Numbered from the stretch's first letter, positions 8,601 to 15,651 are shown. The stretch: 31,306 bases of DNA from DAMCAP01 sp964370205 (GCA_964370205.1 CAYJIK010000020.1:1-31306); one strand, 5' to 3'. Program-made: numbers and translations. The notes: a model not told the origin generated them from the letters alone.

Positions 8601-8875
8601 TGAACGAAGCGGGGGTACACTGCAACCACGTAAACCGTGTAAATCAAGCCCACCCCAACATCTTAGACCTGATATCGTCAGGCACAGTGGACATGATTAT
8701 CAACACCCCTACAAGAGGTCACAAACAGCACAGCGACGGCTTTAAAATCCGCAGACGTGCCGTAGAGAACTCTGTAGGTTGCGTAACTACCATAGATACA
8801 GCACGAGCTGTGCTTACAGTCCGTGAGCAGGGCAGAAGCGCTGAACTTAACGCACTGGATATAACGACTATATAG
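5669..8875 (+). CDS. carB: Carbamoyl-phosphate synthase large subunit
   Basis: The product has 1068 residues, full length for the family. Two homologous ATP-grasp halves are visible: each begins with a VLVLGSGPI(V/R)IGQ motif (residues about 10-21 and near 560) and continues through FDY and a GGQT motif. An oligomerisation region links them, and an MGS-like allosteric domain closes the protein (final about 130 residues, ending near HSDGFKIRRRAVE). It makes carbamoyl phosphate from bicarbonate, 2 ATP and CarA-derived ammonia. The start codon overlaps the carA stop (TAATG), so translation is coupled. No other pyr or arg genes are next to it here. Confidence 0.98.
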   Translation: MPKNSDIKKVLVLGSGPIVIGQAAEFDYAGTQACRALTEEGVEVVLVNSNPATIMTDKDIADHVYIEPLNVHSVTQIIEKERPDSVLPTLGGQTGLNLAMALYENGTLAKYGVKLLGTTPESIHKAEDRQGFKDTMEALNQPCVISRVVESVEGALEFANEIGYPVIVRPAYTLGGSGGGIAYDEQMLEEISGRGISMSRVSQVLIERSIAGWKEIEFEVMRDSAGNVISVCSMENIDPVGVHTGDSIVVAPTQTLANREFQMLRTAALDIISALEIEGGCNVQFALDPHSYEYAVIEVNPRVSRSSALASKATGYPIAKVAAKIALGYTLDEIPNTVTGKTTACFEPTLDYCVLKIPRLPFDKFTTASRTLGTQMKATGEVMAIASSFEGALMKAIRSLELNVRALKLEKLEELYTDEIEDLLFQVTDERLFVVAEALRRGYSPKKINHITKMDIWFLDRFKKIIDMETELSKSATPSADTMRRAKEMCFADSYIGNLCSMSRTDVKELREKYGITPAFKMVDTCAAEFDASTPYYYSCFDSENEAVDTGSGKKKVLVLGSGPIRIGQGIEFDYCSVHSVWALKRQGLETIIVNNNPETVSTDFDIADKLYFEPLTAEDVQSIVELEKPWGAVVQFGGQTAIKLAKALTEMGVPILGTSSDGVDAAEDRERFDQVLRNCRIPRAEGKTVFTTEEALKVANEVGYPVLVRPSYVLGGQGMEIAYNDRNIVDFMKIINMTEQEHPILVDKYLMGREVEVDGVFDGEDVLIPGIMEHVERAGIHSGDSISVYPTVSVEEKHKETILNYTRELARELGVIGLINIQFILYNDEVYVIEVNPRSSRTIPYISKVTGVPIIDLATRVMLGEKLKDMEYGVDIYKESKFYAVKMPVFSFEKLTDVDTGLGPEMKSTGEVLGIAETYPQALLKALKGANLKVPKKGGRIIITVKDEDKDEIIEIARGFVERGIELYATSGTCEALNEAGVHCNHVNRVNQAHPNILDLISSGTVDMIINTPTRGHKQHSDGFKIRRRAVENSVGCVTTIDTARAVLTVREQGRSAELNALDITTI

Positions 8876-8880
8876 CAGAA

Positions 8881-8912
8881 AGGGGAAGGCGAGAGCCTTC
8901 CCCTACTTTTTT
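8881..8912 (+). terminator. Terminator after carAB
   Basis: Perfect 10-bp stem AGGGGAAGGC/GCCTTCCCCT (8881-8890 with 8895-8904), GAGA loop, then ACTTTTTT. Confidence 0.85.
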
Positions 8913-8917
8913 GTACT

Positions 8918-8945
8918 AAAAAGGGAGGGCTTTTGCCCTCCCTTT
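8918..8945 (-). terminator. Terminator of the convergent minus-strand gene
   Basis: Perfect 11-bp stem AAAGGGAGGGC/GCCCTCCCTTT (8920-8930 with 8935-8945) around a TTTT loop. On the minus strand it follows the stop of the gene at 8955 and is followed by a short T run. Confidence 0.7.
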
Positions 8946-8954
8946 AAACATCAC

Positions 8955-9365
8955 CTATTCAGGATAAGTAACCACTTCTGTAACAATAAAGTCAAATACC
9001 ATCTCGTCATAATAGTCCTGCTTAACGCCGTTTGCGTCGGTGTATGTCCCGAAATTCGAAATGATCGTCTTACCATCTTCAAAGCGAACCTCCACCTCGA
9101 GGTGATACGGCACGCCAAGAGTTGGGAGTGTTTTTGCACGGTTTTCATTGAACGTCTCTAAGATTTCGGAGGTTTGGGCATATACTTCGTCTGAATATTC
9201 TTTTGTGCCGTGGGCGATAACTATGCTCTCGCTGTACCTGTCTGTGTCCCTATCTACAGGAGCGCCGATGTTTATCTCAAGTTCGCTCTGCGTCGAATTA
9301 ACATAAACGAACACCCCACCGATTACCACTACTAAGCAAAGCAATCCAATAATAGCCTTTTTCAT
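8955..9365 (-). CDS. Small membrane-anchored hypothetical protein
   Basis: The product has 136 residues and starts MKKAIIGLLCLVVVIGGVFV, a single N-terminal membrane anchor or signal segment without a clear lipobox. The remaining exported part is hydrophilic and includes a stretch like YHLEVEVRFEDGKTIISNFG. I do not recognise a family. I placed the start at 9365 because the residues following it form a normal anchor; an AAGGA sits 12 nt upstream, which is rather far. An in-frame ATG at 9377 abuts that site and is less likely. It has its own promoter (9417-9446) and terminator (8918-8945), so it is probably monocistronic. Confidence 0.7.
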   Translation of the reverse strand: MKKAIIGLLCLVVVIGGVFVYVNSTQSELEINIGAPVDRDTDRYSESIVIAHGTKEYSDEVYAQTSEILETFNENRAKTLPTLGVPYHLEVEVRFEDGKTIISNFGTYTDANGVKQDYYDEMVFDFIVTEVVTYPE

Positions 9366-9416
9366 GATTGCGACCATTCCTTTTTGCAAGTTTTGTACTT
9401 GCATAATCTTATTTTT

Positions 9417-9446
9417 AGTATAGCACACGGCGTTTGAATTTGTAAA
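9417..9446 (-). promoter_or_regulatory. Sigma-A promoter for the small anchored protein
   Basis: On the minus strand: TTTACA (9446-9441), an 18-nt spacer, then TATACT (9422-9417). Confidence 0.65.
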
Positions 9447-9490
9447 GTTTGTGTTTTCTCACTTTGCTTTCATGATTGTGTGAAAGCAAA

Positions 9491-9573
9491 AAGTAGGGGT
9501 TGATGCCTTCATCGACCCGAAACGTAGGTTTCACTCTGAATTTTGGGTAGATGAGGGCATCAGCCCCTATATT
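9491..9573. repeat. Dispersed intergenic inverted repeat, copy 2
   Basis: GTAGGGGTTGATGCC... at the left and GGGCATCAGCCCCTATATT at the right form imperfect complementary arms, with CGACCCGAAAC internally as in copy 1. The middle is more degraded than in copy 1. It lies just after the stop of the S10 peptidase and may act as its terminator. Confidence 0.75.
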
Positions 9574-9590
9574 ATTGATGATCTTAAAAT

Positions 9591-11000
9591 CTACAGTGCC
9601 TTCACAATGAAATTACGCACATCGGTGGCAAACGCCTCTGCGCTCTCCTCGCCGAGGTACGCCATGTGTCCCGATGGGTACTCGGTGATTTCCACACGCT
9701 CCTTGGGGTATCCTCCGTGTGTGGCAAGGTATCGTGCCTGACCTATCTGGCAAGCCATATCGTAGTAGCCTGTCGCAAACATTATGCGCAGGTTCTGGTT
9801 TCTTCTCATTGAAGCGGACAAACACTCGTACGGTAGGTGCTTGAACTTGTAGCTCCACTCCATACCGTCACGGCGTGATATTGCGTAGTACTCACGCTCA
9901 AAGTCGATACCAAGGCTGTCCTTTATAGGGCCGCACATAGTAGCCATAAACGCAGGGGTGTACTGTGACAGCGCAACGCCCTCTTTACCAGAACGAGGGC
10001 CAAACGGCATGGTGTAACGTCCGTCCAGTCTGCCTATCTCAACGCCCTTGTCCTCCAGTAGCTGTTGCCACGAAAGGCGCATGTCGGGGCGCAGATTTTG
10101 TTTCAGCACTTCCTTCACCGACAGTCCCGAATAGTGCGCTACCTTCTCCGCAATCCTCTGCTTTTCTTCATCGGAAATAGTATAGCCCTTAAACAGCGCA
10201 AGAACATAGTCATTCTCGCAGAAGTCGTAACACTCGTCCACAAACTCTTTAAGCTCAAGTGTCATCTTATCACGGTTATGGTACCAGTTAGCCGCCGCCA
10301 TAGTGGGCAGTGCAAGCACAGACGGTTCAGCGTCAAACTGTAAGACAGGGCCCACGTTACCCATAGCATTACCGAGTAGCACTATACCGTCAATACCGAC
10401 AGCACTCAGCTCCTCCCCCTGACCGCCCAGCTTATCACTCAGTAGCCCTGCACGGACAGTACCATAGCTCTCACCCAGTAGGTACTTAGGCGAATACCAT
10501 CTCTTGTGGCGGTTTAACCACATATGTATAAGCAGTTTAAAGCTTTCAGCGTCTTCGTCAAGGCCGTAGAAGCGTTTTCCTGCTTCCTTTTTAAGCAGTC
10601 TGCCCCAACCTGTGCCGACAGGGTCGATGAATACCAGGTCGCAGATGTCAAGCATACACAGGTCGTTGTCAGCTGTTTGGAAGGGCGCAACCTGCGGTAC
10701 ATTTACAGCATCGGGGTTATTAAAGGTCATGCGGATAGGCCCAAACAACCCAGCATGAAGCCAAAGAGAACCTGAGCCGGGGCCACCGTTGAAGAAGAAA
10801 ACAACAGGGCGTGACGCCACATCTTCGACATCACTGCGGAAGTACGAGTAGGTAAACATAGAGCCGACATCTTCACCTGTCTCATCCACCAACACATTGT
10901 CTTGGCACACAGTGTTGTAGGGGATTTTCTTTCCGCCAATGGTCACAACACCGGACGACTCAAAGACGGACGGGGTAAATTTTGCGCTTTGTAATGACAT
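9591..11000 (-). CDS. Peptidase S10 family serine carboxypeptidase-like protein
   Basis: The product has 469 residues. The alpha/beta-hydrolase catalytic triad of family S10 can be placed: NGGPGSGS oxyanion region (residues 71-78), GESYG with nucleophile Ser178, GYYDMACQ with Asp414, and SGHMAYLG with His445. S10 enzymes remove C-terminal residues from peptides. There is no signal peptide, so this enzyme should act in the cytosol, unlike the secreted eukaryotic members. The start has a strong GGAGGT site. An extended -10 promoter (TGCTATAAT) lies upstream near 11048-11040. It appears to be a single-gene unit ending at repeat copy 2. Confidence 0.88.
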   Translation of the reverse strand: MSLQSAKFTPSVFESSGVVTIGGKKIPYNTVCQDNVLVDETGEDVGSMFTYSYFRSDVEDVASRPVVFFFNGGPGSGSLWLHAGLFGPIRMTFNNPDAVNVPQVAPFQTADNDLCMLDICDLVFIDPVGTGWGRLLKKEAGKRFYGLDEDAESFKLLIHMWLNRHKRWYSPKYLLGESYGTVRAGLLSDKLGGQGEELSAVGIDGIVLLGNAMGNVGPVLQFDAEPSVLALPTMAAANWYHNRDKMTLELKEFVDECYDFCENDYVLALFKGYTISDEEKQRIAEKVAHYSGLSVKEVLKQNLRPDMRLSWQQLLEDKGVEIGRLDGRYTMPFGPRSGKEGVALSQYTPAFMATMCGPIKDSLGIDFEREYYAISRRDGMEWSYKFKHLPYECLSASMRRNQNLRIMFATGYYDMACQIGQARYLATHGGYPKERVEITEYPSGHMAYLGEESAEAFATDVRNFIVKAL

Positions 11001-11039
11001 GTTACTACCTCCAGTTCAAAATTGTGTTTTCTGATTGTT

Positions 11040-11048
11040 ATTATAGCA
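11040..11048 (-). promoter_or_regulatory. Extended -10 promoter for the S10 peptidase
   Basis: On the minus strand TGCTATAAT gives a perfect -10 with the TGn extension. No good -35 is found 17 nt upstream, which is acceptable for extended -10 promoters. Confidence 0.5.
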
Positions 11049-11128
11049 TAATAGAGCAGGTTATGGTAGGCTTTTTGCGGATATAGAGAATTGCATATAA
11101 AACAAAGGAGCATTAAGTAATATTGCAC

Positions 11129-11222
11129 AAAAATATAGGGAGTGATGCCTATCTCACCTCCGAAACGATGCTTTCCATCAAGGTTTCGGGTTGATGAGGG
11201 CATCAGCCCCTATATTTTTATA
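11129..11222. repeat. Dispersed intergenic inverted repeat, copy 3
   Basis: Left arm AAAAATATAGGGAGTGATGCC, right arm ending GGGCATCAGCCCCTATATTTTTAT, with GGTTTCGGGTTGATGAGG inside the right half. It ends 10 nt before the stop of the MscS-type gene and, read on the minus strand, can serve as its terminator. Confidence 0.78.
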
Positions 11223-11231
11223 CATGGACGG

Positions 11232-12260
11232 CTACAAAACCCCATCCGTTTTAACAATATGAATATCCATCTGGTTGTAAGGAATGCTTATACCCATCAC
11301 ATCAAACTCCTCTTTTACCCTTTGGAGCATGTAAAAGCGTAGTTTGTAGTAATCTTCCCAGCTTACCCAAAAACCTGCAAGAAGGTCTATGCTGTTTGCA
11401 CCCTGAGCGGTGACACCGAGGATATACTCCTTGTCGGGGAGGACGTATCCCGATTCATTTGCGATTTTTAGGATGACCTCTTTAGCATTGTCGATAACCG
11501 CATTGTAGCTGATGGAGAATATTATATCCAGTCGCCTTGTCGGTTCGGCGGAGTGGTTTATTATCTTCGCTTTTACAACATCATTATTCGGTATAAGTAC
11601 CTTTTTATTGTCAAAGGTGTGTAGGACAGTGTAAAACAGGTGTATCTCGGATACCTTACCATCCACCTCCGATATTTCTATGTAGTCGCCAACCACAAAC
11701 GGCTTTGTGAACATCATCACTATACCGCCGATAAGATTTGACAGGTTGTCCTGCACCGACAGCGAAAGCGCTAGTCCCAGTGCTGAAAGTGCCGCTATAA
11801 AGGAAGTGGTGTTGATCCCCAAAAGATCAAGACAGCTTATAAGCAGTACCAGATACAGTATAGCCTTAACCGCTGACATCAAAAACGTGTGTATAGACCG
11901 ATCCACCTTAGAAAGCTCAAGTGCACCCTTAAGAACACGCTCCAGCATAGTAATGGCAAGCATACCCACAAACGCCACTACGATAGTCCTCGCAAAAACG
12001 CTCCCGGTTGTAACCAACCATGCAGTAGGCAGACTGCTAAAGTGGTTTAGAATGACAGCCGCTAACGCTGCAAGAGTAAGCACATAGAACACCCATCTGG
12101 TGGAGCGCTCTATTGTCTTTTTCTTCTCGTCCTCCACCTTTAGGCGTTTCATGGCACGGCGCACAAAGAAGCGCACCACAACAAACAACACAAATGCGGC
12201 GACAAGCACCCCAACCATCTGCAAAAATAGGTAGTAGTTAGCAGTGATAAATTCTATCAT
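11232..12260 (-). CDS. MscS family mechanosensitive ion channel
   Basis: The product has 342 residues with about five hydrophobic segments (roughly 10-30, 55-73, 88-108, 130-147 and 152-185). The pore-lining helix and start of the cytoplasmic beta domain carry the family hallmark: ALGLALSLSVQDNLSNLIGG (residues 160-179) and TKPFVVGDYIEI (185-196). Such channels open under membrane tension to release solutes on osmotic downshock. The ATG follows an AAAGGA ribosome site, and a perfect consensus promoter lies 37-65 nt upstream. It is longer than E. coli MscS (about 286 residues) through extra N-terminal membrane segments, as is common in Firmicutes. Confidence 0.92.
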   Translation of the reverse strand: MIEFITANYYLFLQMVGVLVAAFVLFVVVRFFVRRAMKRLKVEDEKKKTIERSTRWVFYVLTLAALAAVILNHFSSLPTAWLVTTGSVFARTIVVAFVGMLAITMLERVLKGALELSKVDRSIHTFLMSAVKAILYLVLLISCLDLLGINTTSFIAALSALGLALSLSVQDNLSNLIGGIVMMFTKPFVVGDYIEISEVDGKVSEIHLFYTVLHTFDNKKVLIPNNDVVKAKIINHSAEPTRRLDIIFSISYNAVIDNAKEVILKIANESGYVLPDKEYILGVTAQGANSIDLLAGFWVSWEDYYKLRFYMLQRVKEEFDVMGISIPYNQMDIHIVKTDGVL

Positions 12261-12296
12261 AAAGCACGTCCTTTCGGTGAAAACTTAACTGTTACG

Positions 12297-12325
12297 ATTA
12301 TAAAGCGTTATAGAGATGCTGTCAA
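12297..12325 (-). promoter_or_regulatory. Perfect consensus sigma-A promoter for the MscS channel gene
   Basis: On the minus strand: TTGACA (12325-12320), exactly 17 nt, TATAAT (12302-12297). Both hexamers match consensus in full, so basal expression should be high unless repressed. Confidence 0.88.
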
Positions 12326-12389
12326 GGGTGGTGGGATTTCGAGGCGGGTAAAGACGTGGATAAACACATTGCTGTGGTGGTATCCTGCG

Positions 12390-12593
12390 GAATTTTTATG
12401 TTGTACCTCTGGCGGACGGCGCAGTAAACAAGAACGTCAGGGGAGTGGCCATGTCGGTGCTCGGCACCGACTAACGAAGAAAGGTCAGCCTTCCCGGCTG
12501 ACCTTTCTTCGTTTCTGCCCCTTGGGCAGATGGCCACTCTCCCGACGTTCTTGTTTACTGCACCTAAAGGTAGGGGGACAAACCTAAAAATTC
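12390..12593. repeat. Inverted-repeat element with cloverleaf fold (MITE-like or structured RNA)
   Basis: Ends share GAATTTTTA as terminal inverted repeats (12390-12398 and 12585-12593). Further in, 12421-12451 pairs with 12531-12561 over 31 positions with one A.C mismatch and one G.T wobble. Inside this stem are three clean hairpins: 12453-12471 (8 bp, 3-nt loop), 12473-12513 (18 bp perfect, 5-nt loop TTCCC) and 12514-12530 (7 bp perfect, 3-nt loop). Only single Ts at 12452 and 12472 are unpaired at the junction. No open frame in it looks like a protein. It lies between the oadG-like stop and the mscS promoter. A 15-nt match to its left end recurs at 31278-31292. Confidence 0.85.
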
Positions 12594-12607
12594 AAAACGT
12601 AAAACCG

Positions 12608-12739
12608 CTACTTCTCGCCGGAGTTCCCCCAAGCGTTAAGCAGTTTTATCAGTCCGGCAACCACGAGCATAACTGTAAATATACCTAGCATACCATAGCC
12701 CATCATAGGCAGTGTGGTCATAAAAGCTTCTATATTCAT
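12608..12739 (-). CDS. OadG-like small membrane subunit of a Na+ pump
   Basis: A 43-residue protein starting MNIEAFMTTLPMMGYGMLGI, with one hydrophobic segment (about residues 11-35) and a short polar tail ending NSGEK. An AAAGGA site precedes its ATG by about 9 nt. It begins 28 nt after the oadB-like gene ends. Very small OadG-related subunits of this kind accompany beta subunits of Na+-translocating decarboxylases in Clostridia; the gamma subunit anchors the complex. Normal OadG proteins are about 80 or more residues, so this is a minimal form. Size, membrane pattern and neighbour support the call, but sequence similarity is short. Confidence 0.75.
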   Translation of the reverse strand: MNIEAFMTTLPMMGYGMLGIFTVMLVVAGLIKLLNAWGNSGEK

Positions 12740-12766
12740 AAGATACTATCCTTTCTTAACTGTTGT

Positions 12767-13882
12767 TTAACCGCCTACAAGATTTATGATAAGTCCGCCT
12801 GCAATAACAGACGCTATCTGACCGCCCACGTTTGCACCTGCGGCGTGCATGAGTAGGAAGTTCTGTGGGTCTTCAGCAAGTCCCATCTTGTGCACAACAC
12901 GTGCCGACATCGGGAACGCCGATATACCTGCCGCGCCAATCATCGGATTTACCTTATTCTTAGAGAACAGGTTAAGCAGTTTAGCAAACATAACACCGCC
13001 TGCAGTGTCAAATATAAACGCTATCAGTCCCAGCCCCAGTATCATGAGTGTCTCCCATGTTAAGAACAGGTCTGCCTGCATCTTAGTGGAAACGGTGATA
13101 CCGAGCAGTATGGTGATAAGGTTAGCAAGTTCCTTTTGAGCGCTCTCGGAAAGAGACTTTAAAACACCGCACTCACGGATAAGATTACCGAACATCAAGA
13201 ATCCAACCAGTGCCACCGACTTAGGAGCAACAAGCCCTGCGATGATGGTAACTATGATAGGGAACAGTATCCTTGTGCGCTTTGTGACATTCTCCGTCAC
13301 ATAAGGCATACGGATAAGGCGTTCTTTTTTCGTAGTACATAGCTTGATAACAGGCGGCTGAATTATAGGCACCAGCGCCATGTAAGAGTAAGCCGCAACG
13401 ATAATAGCGCCCAAGAACTTACTATCAAAGTAGTTCGCCACAAATATGGACGTAGGGCCGTCCGCCGCCCCGATTATAGAGATGGACGCCGCATCTTTGA
13501 TATCAAAACCGATAAGCGCTGACATGCTCAGCGTAAAGAAGATACCAAACTGCGCCGCCGCTCCAAACAGTAGGAGTTTCGGGTTTGATAGTAGCGGGCC
13601 GAAGTCTATCATAGCACCTATGCCGATAAACAACAGCAGTGGGAACAGCTCTGTAGCGATACCTGCATTAAATAGCAGGTCTATTACCCCGATTTCCTCA
13701 AGCGAGTGGGTGATAGCCCCTGACATAGGCAGGTTTACCAGTATTGTGCCAAAGCCGAGTGGCAGTAGCAGAGTTGGCTCCATCTCACGCTTGATAGCCA
13801 GATAGATAAGGATAGCACCTATCAGCATCATGACAACCTGTTGCCACGTTATGAGGAGCACGTTTTCAAAAAGAAATTCCAT
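12767..13882 (-). CDS. Na+-translocating decarboxylase beta subunit (OadB/GcdB/MmdB family)
   Basis: The product has 371 residues, a polytopic membrane protein of normal family length. It carries the conserved helix with SIIGAADGPTSIF, where Asp141 matches the aspartate needed for Na+ transport in the family. GIGAMIDFGPLL (87-98) and the C-terminal GAAGISAFPMSARVV and LLMHAAGANVGGQIAS motifs are also typical. The family couples decarboxylation of a biotin-bound carboxyl group to Na+ export. Which substrate is decarboxylated depends on the alpha subunit, which is not in this window, so oxaloacetate, methylmalonyl-CoA and glutaconyl-CoA all remain possible. It is followed by an OadG-like gene and preceded by a structured leader. 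Confidence 0.93.
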   Translation of the reverse strand: MEFLFENVLLITWQQVVMMLIGAILIYLAIKREMEPTLLLPLGFGTILVNLPMSGAITHSLEEIGVIDLLFNAGIATELFPLLLFIGIGAMIDFGPLLSNPKLLLFGAAAQFGIFFTLSMSALIGFDIKDAASISIIGAADGPTSIFVANYFDSKFLGAIIVAAYSYMALVPIIQPPVIKLCTTKKERLIRMPYVTENVTKRTRILFPIIVTIIAGLVAPKSVALVGFLMFGNLIRECGVLKSLSESAQKELANLITILLGITVSTKMQADLFLTWETLMILGLGLIAFIFDTAGGVMFAKLLNLFSKNKVNPMIGAAGISAFPMSARVVHKMGLAEDPQNFLLMHAAGANVGGQIASVIAGGLIINLVGG

Positions 13883-13939
13883 TTATGACCGTCCTTTCAC
13901 AGCAGGGTTATCATCTCACAAGTGAATGAGACAATTCAC

Positions 13940-14015
13940 CCAAAAATAAAATAAAGACTATTGCCCATAAAAGCACATCTCGATAAAGCGAGAAGTGTAA
14001 TAAGGACAAAAGTCT
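13940..14015 (-). terminator. Long hairpin terminator or attenuator before oadB
   Basis: On the minus strand a long imperfect hairpin (arms 14015-13986 and 13982-13955; AGACT/AGTCT ends, TTGTCC/GGGCAA, TCTCG/CGAGA near the tip) is followed by TTATTTTATTTTT. It either ends the tct operon transcript or attenuates transcription into oadB. Confidence 0.7.
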
Positions 14016-14029
14016 CATTTTTTAAGCAC

Positions 14030-14160
14030 ATAGAGCGGGGGACCGCTGTCCGCCGTATTGACGCCCTATCTCACATGGTAACCCATGCAAATTACTCCCT
14101 TTTTGTCGGATATTAAAATATCAGCCGCACCAAATCTCTAGATACGCACCGAACATCTAT
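14030..14160 (-). ncRNA. Candidate structured leader (riboswitch-like) upstream of oadB
   Basis: The gap between tctA and oadB is 312 nt, unlike the 0-30 nt gaps elsewhere in this run of genes. On the minus strand it holds hairpins GATATT-TT-AATATC (near 14119-14106), CATGG-GTTA-CCATG (14087-14074) and GGAC-AGCG-GTCC (14052-14041), with single-stranded GGGAGTAA and GCGTCAATACGG segments between them. It then runs into the terminator at 13940-14015. A promoter-like TTGATT-N16-TATTAT sits at its start (14188-14161). This layout is that of a riboswitch with an expression platform. I cannot assign a class; given the Na+ pump downstream, a Na+-sensing class is worth testing. Confidence 0.4.
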
Positions 14161-14194
14161 ATAATAACATACATTTACCAAAAATCAAACATTT

Positions 14195-15649
14195 TTAGCG
14201 TTTCTTTAAAAATATTTTTCCTCTAAGCATGGTGAAGTATATTGTAGCAAACAGCAAAATCATCAGTACATATGTTGCAGGGCTTATTATGGGGGACAAA
14301 TCTATCCCATTTCCCCCTGCGGCGATAGATATACTGCGACGTAGATTTTGATCAATGAGCGGTGACAGCACCAGTCCCAGTGCAAGCGGTGCGGTGGGTA
14401 TGCCGACACGTCGTAGCATAGCTACCAAAACCCCGATAACCGCCATAATAACAACGTCGGACATCTTTCCGTCAGAAAGATATGCTCCCAGAAAGCACAG
14501 TCCCCCTGTTATCGGCATAAGTACCGATGACGGCACAGCCGCAACCTTAGCTAGCAGAGGCATGGTCACCAGCCCGAGAATAGCCATCCAGACACAAGAT
14601 ATCACACCACCTATCAGTATAAGCGTGAACACTTCAGGCGAGTTTTCCATTAGTAGCGGCCCCGGGCCTACACCGTGGATGGTAAGCGCCGATAGCATGA
14701 TGGCTGTTACAGCGTCACCGGGTATGCCGAGCGTGAGTAACGGTATAAGCGCACCGCCCACACAGGCGTTGTTGGCTGCTTCGCTTGCGATAATGCCCTC
14801 GTGAGCGCCCTCTCCAAAAGGGTGAGACGGCTTTTTAACCGACTGCTTCGCCATATTATACGAAAGCAGAGAAGCAACAGGCGACCCTGCTCCCGGGAGT
14901 GCGCCGATAGTCACTCCGACAGCGGAACTTCTAAGGGCAAGTGGGAAGTGTCGCATAAGTCCTTTTAGCGACAGTTTAGCGTTGCCTGTGTCTGTGGTTT
15001 TTGTGGTTCGGTGACCTTTTCTTGCCATAACGGTGATAACCTCGGAAAGTCCGAAAATACCGATAAGTGCAGGGGTTAGCGGTATACCACTGAGCAGTGA
15101 CGATATGCCGAAAGTAAAACGTTCACCGCCCACAATGGGGTCAAGCCCGACTGTGCCGAGCAGTAGCCCTAACAGGACGGCAATGAAGCCTTTTACTTTG
15201 TTGTCGCCGCTTATCGCCCCTGCCGTAAACAGTCCCATAACAGCGAGTAGGAAGTAGTCGAGGTAGGTGAAATGAAACGCCACAGCTTCAAGCGGTTTTG
15301 ATAGTAAAAAAAGCGCCAAAAAGCCAAACAGTCCGCCAAACACCGAACACACCACCGACAAGAAAATAGCGTATCTGCCCTCGCCACGCCTAGCCATGGG
15401 ATAGCCGTCCAGCGTTGTAGCCACAGAGGAAGGCGCACCGGGGACATTAATCAGTATAGCACTGATCGCCCCCGAGAACACCCCCGACACATACACCCCC
15501 ATCATCATGCCAAGTGCGGCGGTTAGTCCCATGTTATAGGTCAGTGAAAGCAGTAGCGCTGTAGCCATGGTGACAGACAGCCCCGGAGCGGCTCCTACCA
15601 CCATACCACCCACCGAGCCGATAAACGTATAAAAAAGCAGTTCTACCAC
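14195..15649 (-). CDS. tctA: Tripartite tricarboxylate transporter large permease, TctA family
   Basis: The product has 484 residues with about 11-12 hydrophobic segments. The N-terminal half has the family signature (VVGAAPGLSVTMATALLLSL, then SAILINVPGAPSSVATTLDG and YPMARRGEG), and a second GALPGAGSPVASLLSYNMAKQ-like repeat lies near residue 250, reflecting the internal duplication of TctA. It imports carboxylates with a cation gradient together with TctB and the TctC binding protein. It starts at GTG 15649 behind GGGGGAG, 2 nt after the small TctB-like gene. The substrate cannot be read from sequence; family substrates include citrate and other di/tricarboxylates. Confidence 0.93.
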   Translation of the reverse strand: MVELLFYTFIGSVGGMVVGAAPGLSVTMATALLLSLTYNMGLTAALGMMMGVYVSGVFSGAISAILINVPGAPSSVATTLDGYPMARRGEGRYAIFLSVVCSVFGGLFGFLALFLLSKPLEAVAFHFTYLDYFLLAVMGLFTAGAISGDNKVKGFIAVLLGLLLGTVGLDPIVGGERFTFGISSLLSGIPLTPALIGIFGLSEVITVMARKGHRTTKTTDTGNAKLSLKGLMRHFPLALRSSAVGVTIGALPGAGSPVASLLSYNMAKQSVKKPSHPFGEGAHEGIIASEAANNACVGGALIPLLTLGIPGDAVTAIMLSALTIHGVGPGPLLMENSPEVFTLILIGGVISCVWMAILGLVTMPLLAKVAAVPSSVLMPITGGLCFLGAYLSDGKMSDVVIMAVIGVLVAMLRRVGIPTAPLALGLVLSPLIDQNLRRSISIAAGGNGIDLSPIISPATYVLMILLFATIYFTMLRGKIFLKKR

Positions 15650-15651
15650 TC

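Noticed and set aside
12421..12561. attC integron recombination site or tRNA gene
   Set aside because: No attC core sites or integrase, and no tRNA arm sequences or CCA end; the helix lengths do not fit either.
12322..12587. Open frames of 71-72 codons on both strands across the cloverleaf element
   Set aside because: They arise from the inverted repeat itself, show no ribosome sites or protein-like composition, and mirror each other.
14030..14110. yybP-ykoY manganese riboswitch
   Set aside because: GGGAGTA and GTCAATAC recall its consensus, but the second conserved loop with AAGACC is missing, so only an unassigned candidate is reported.
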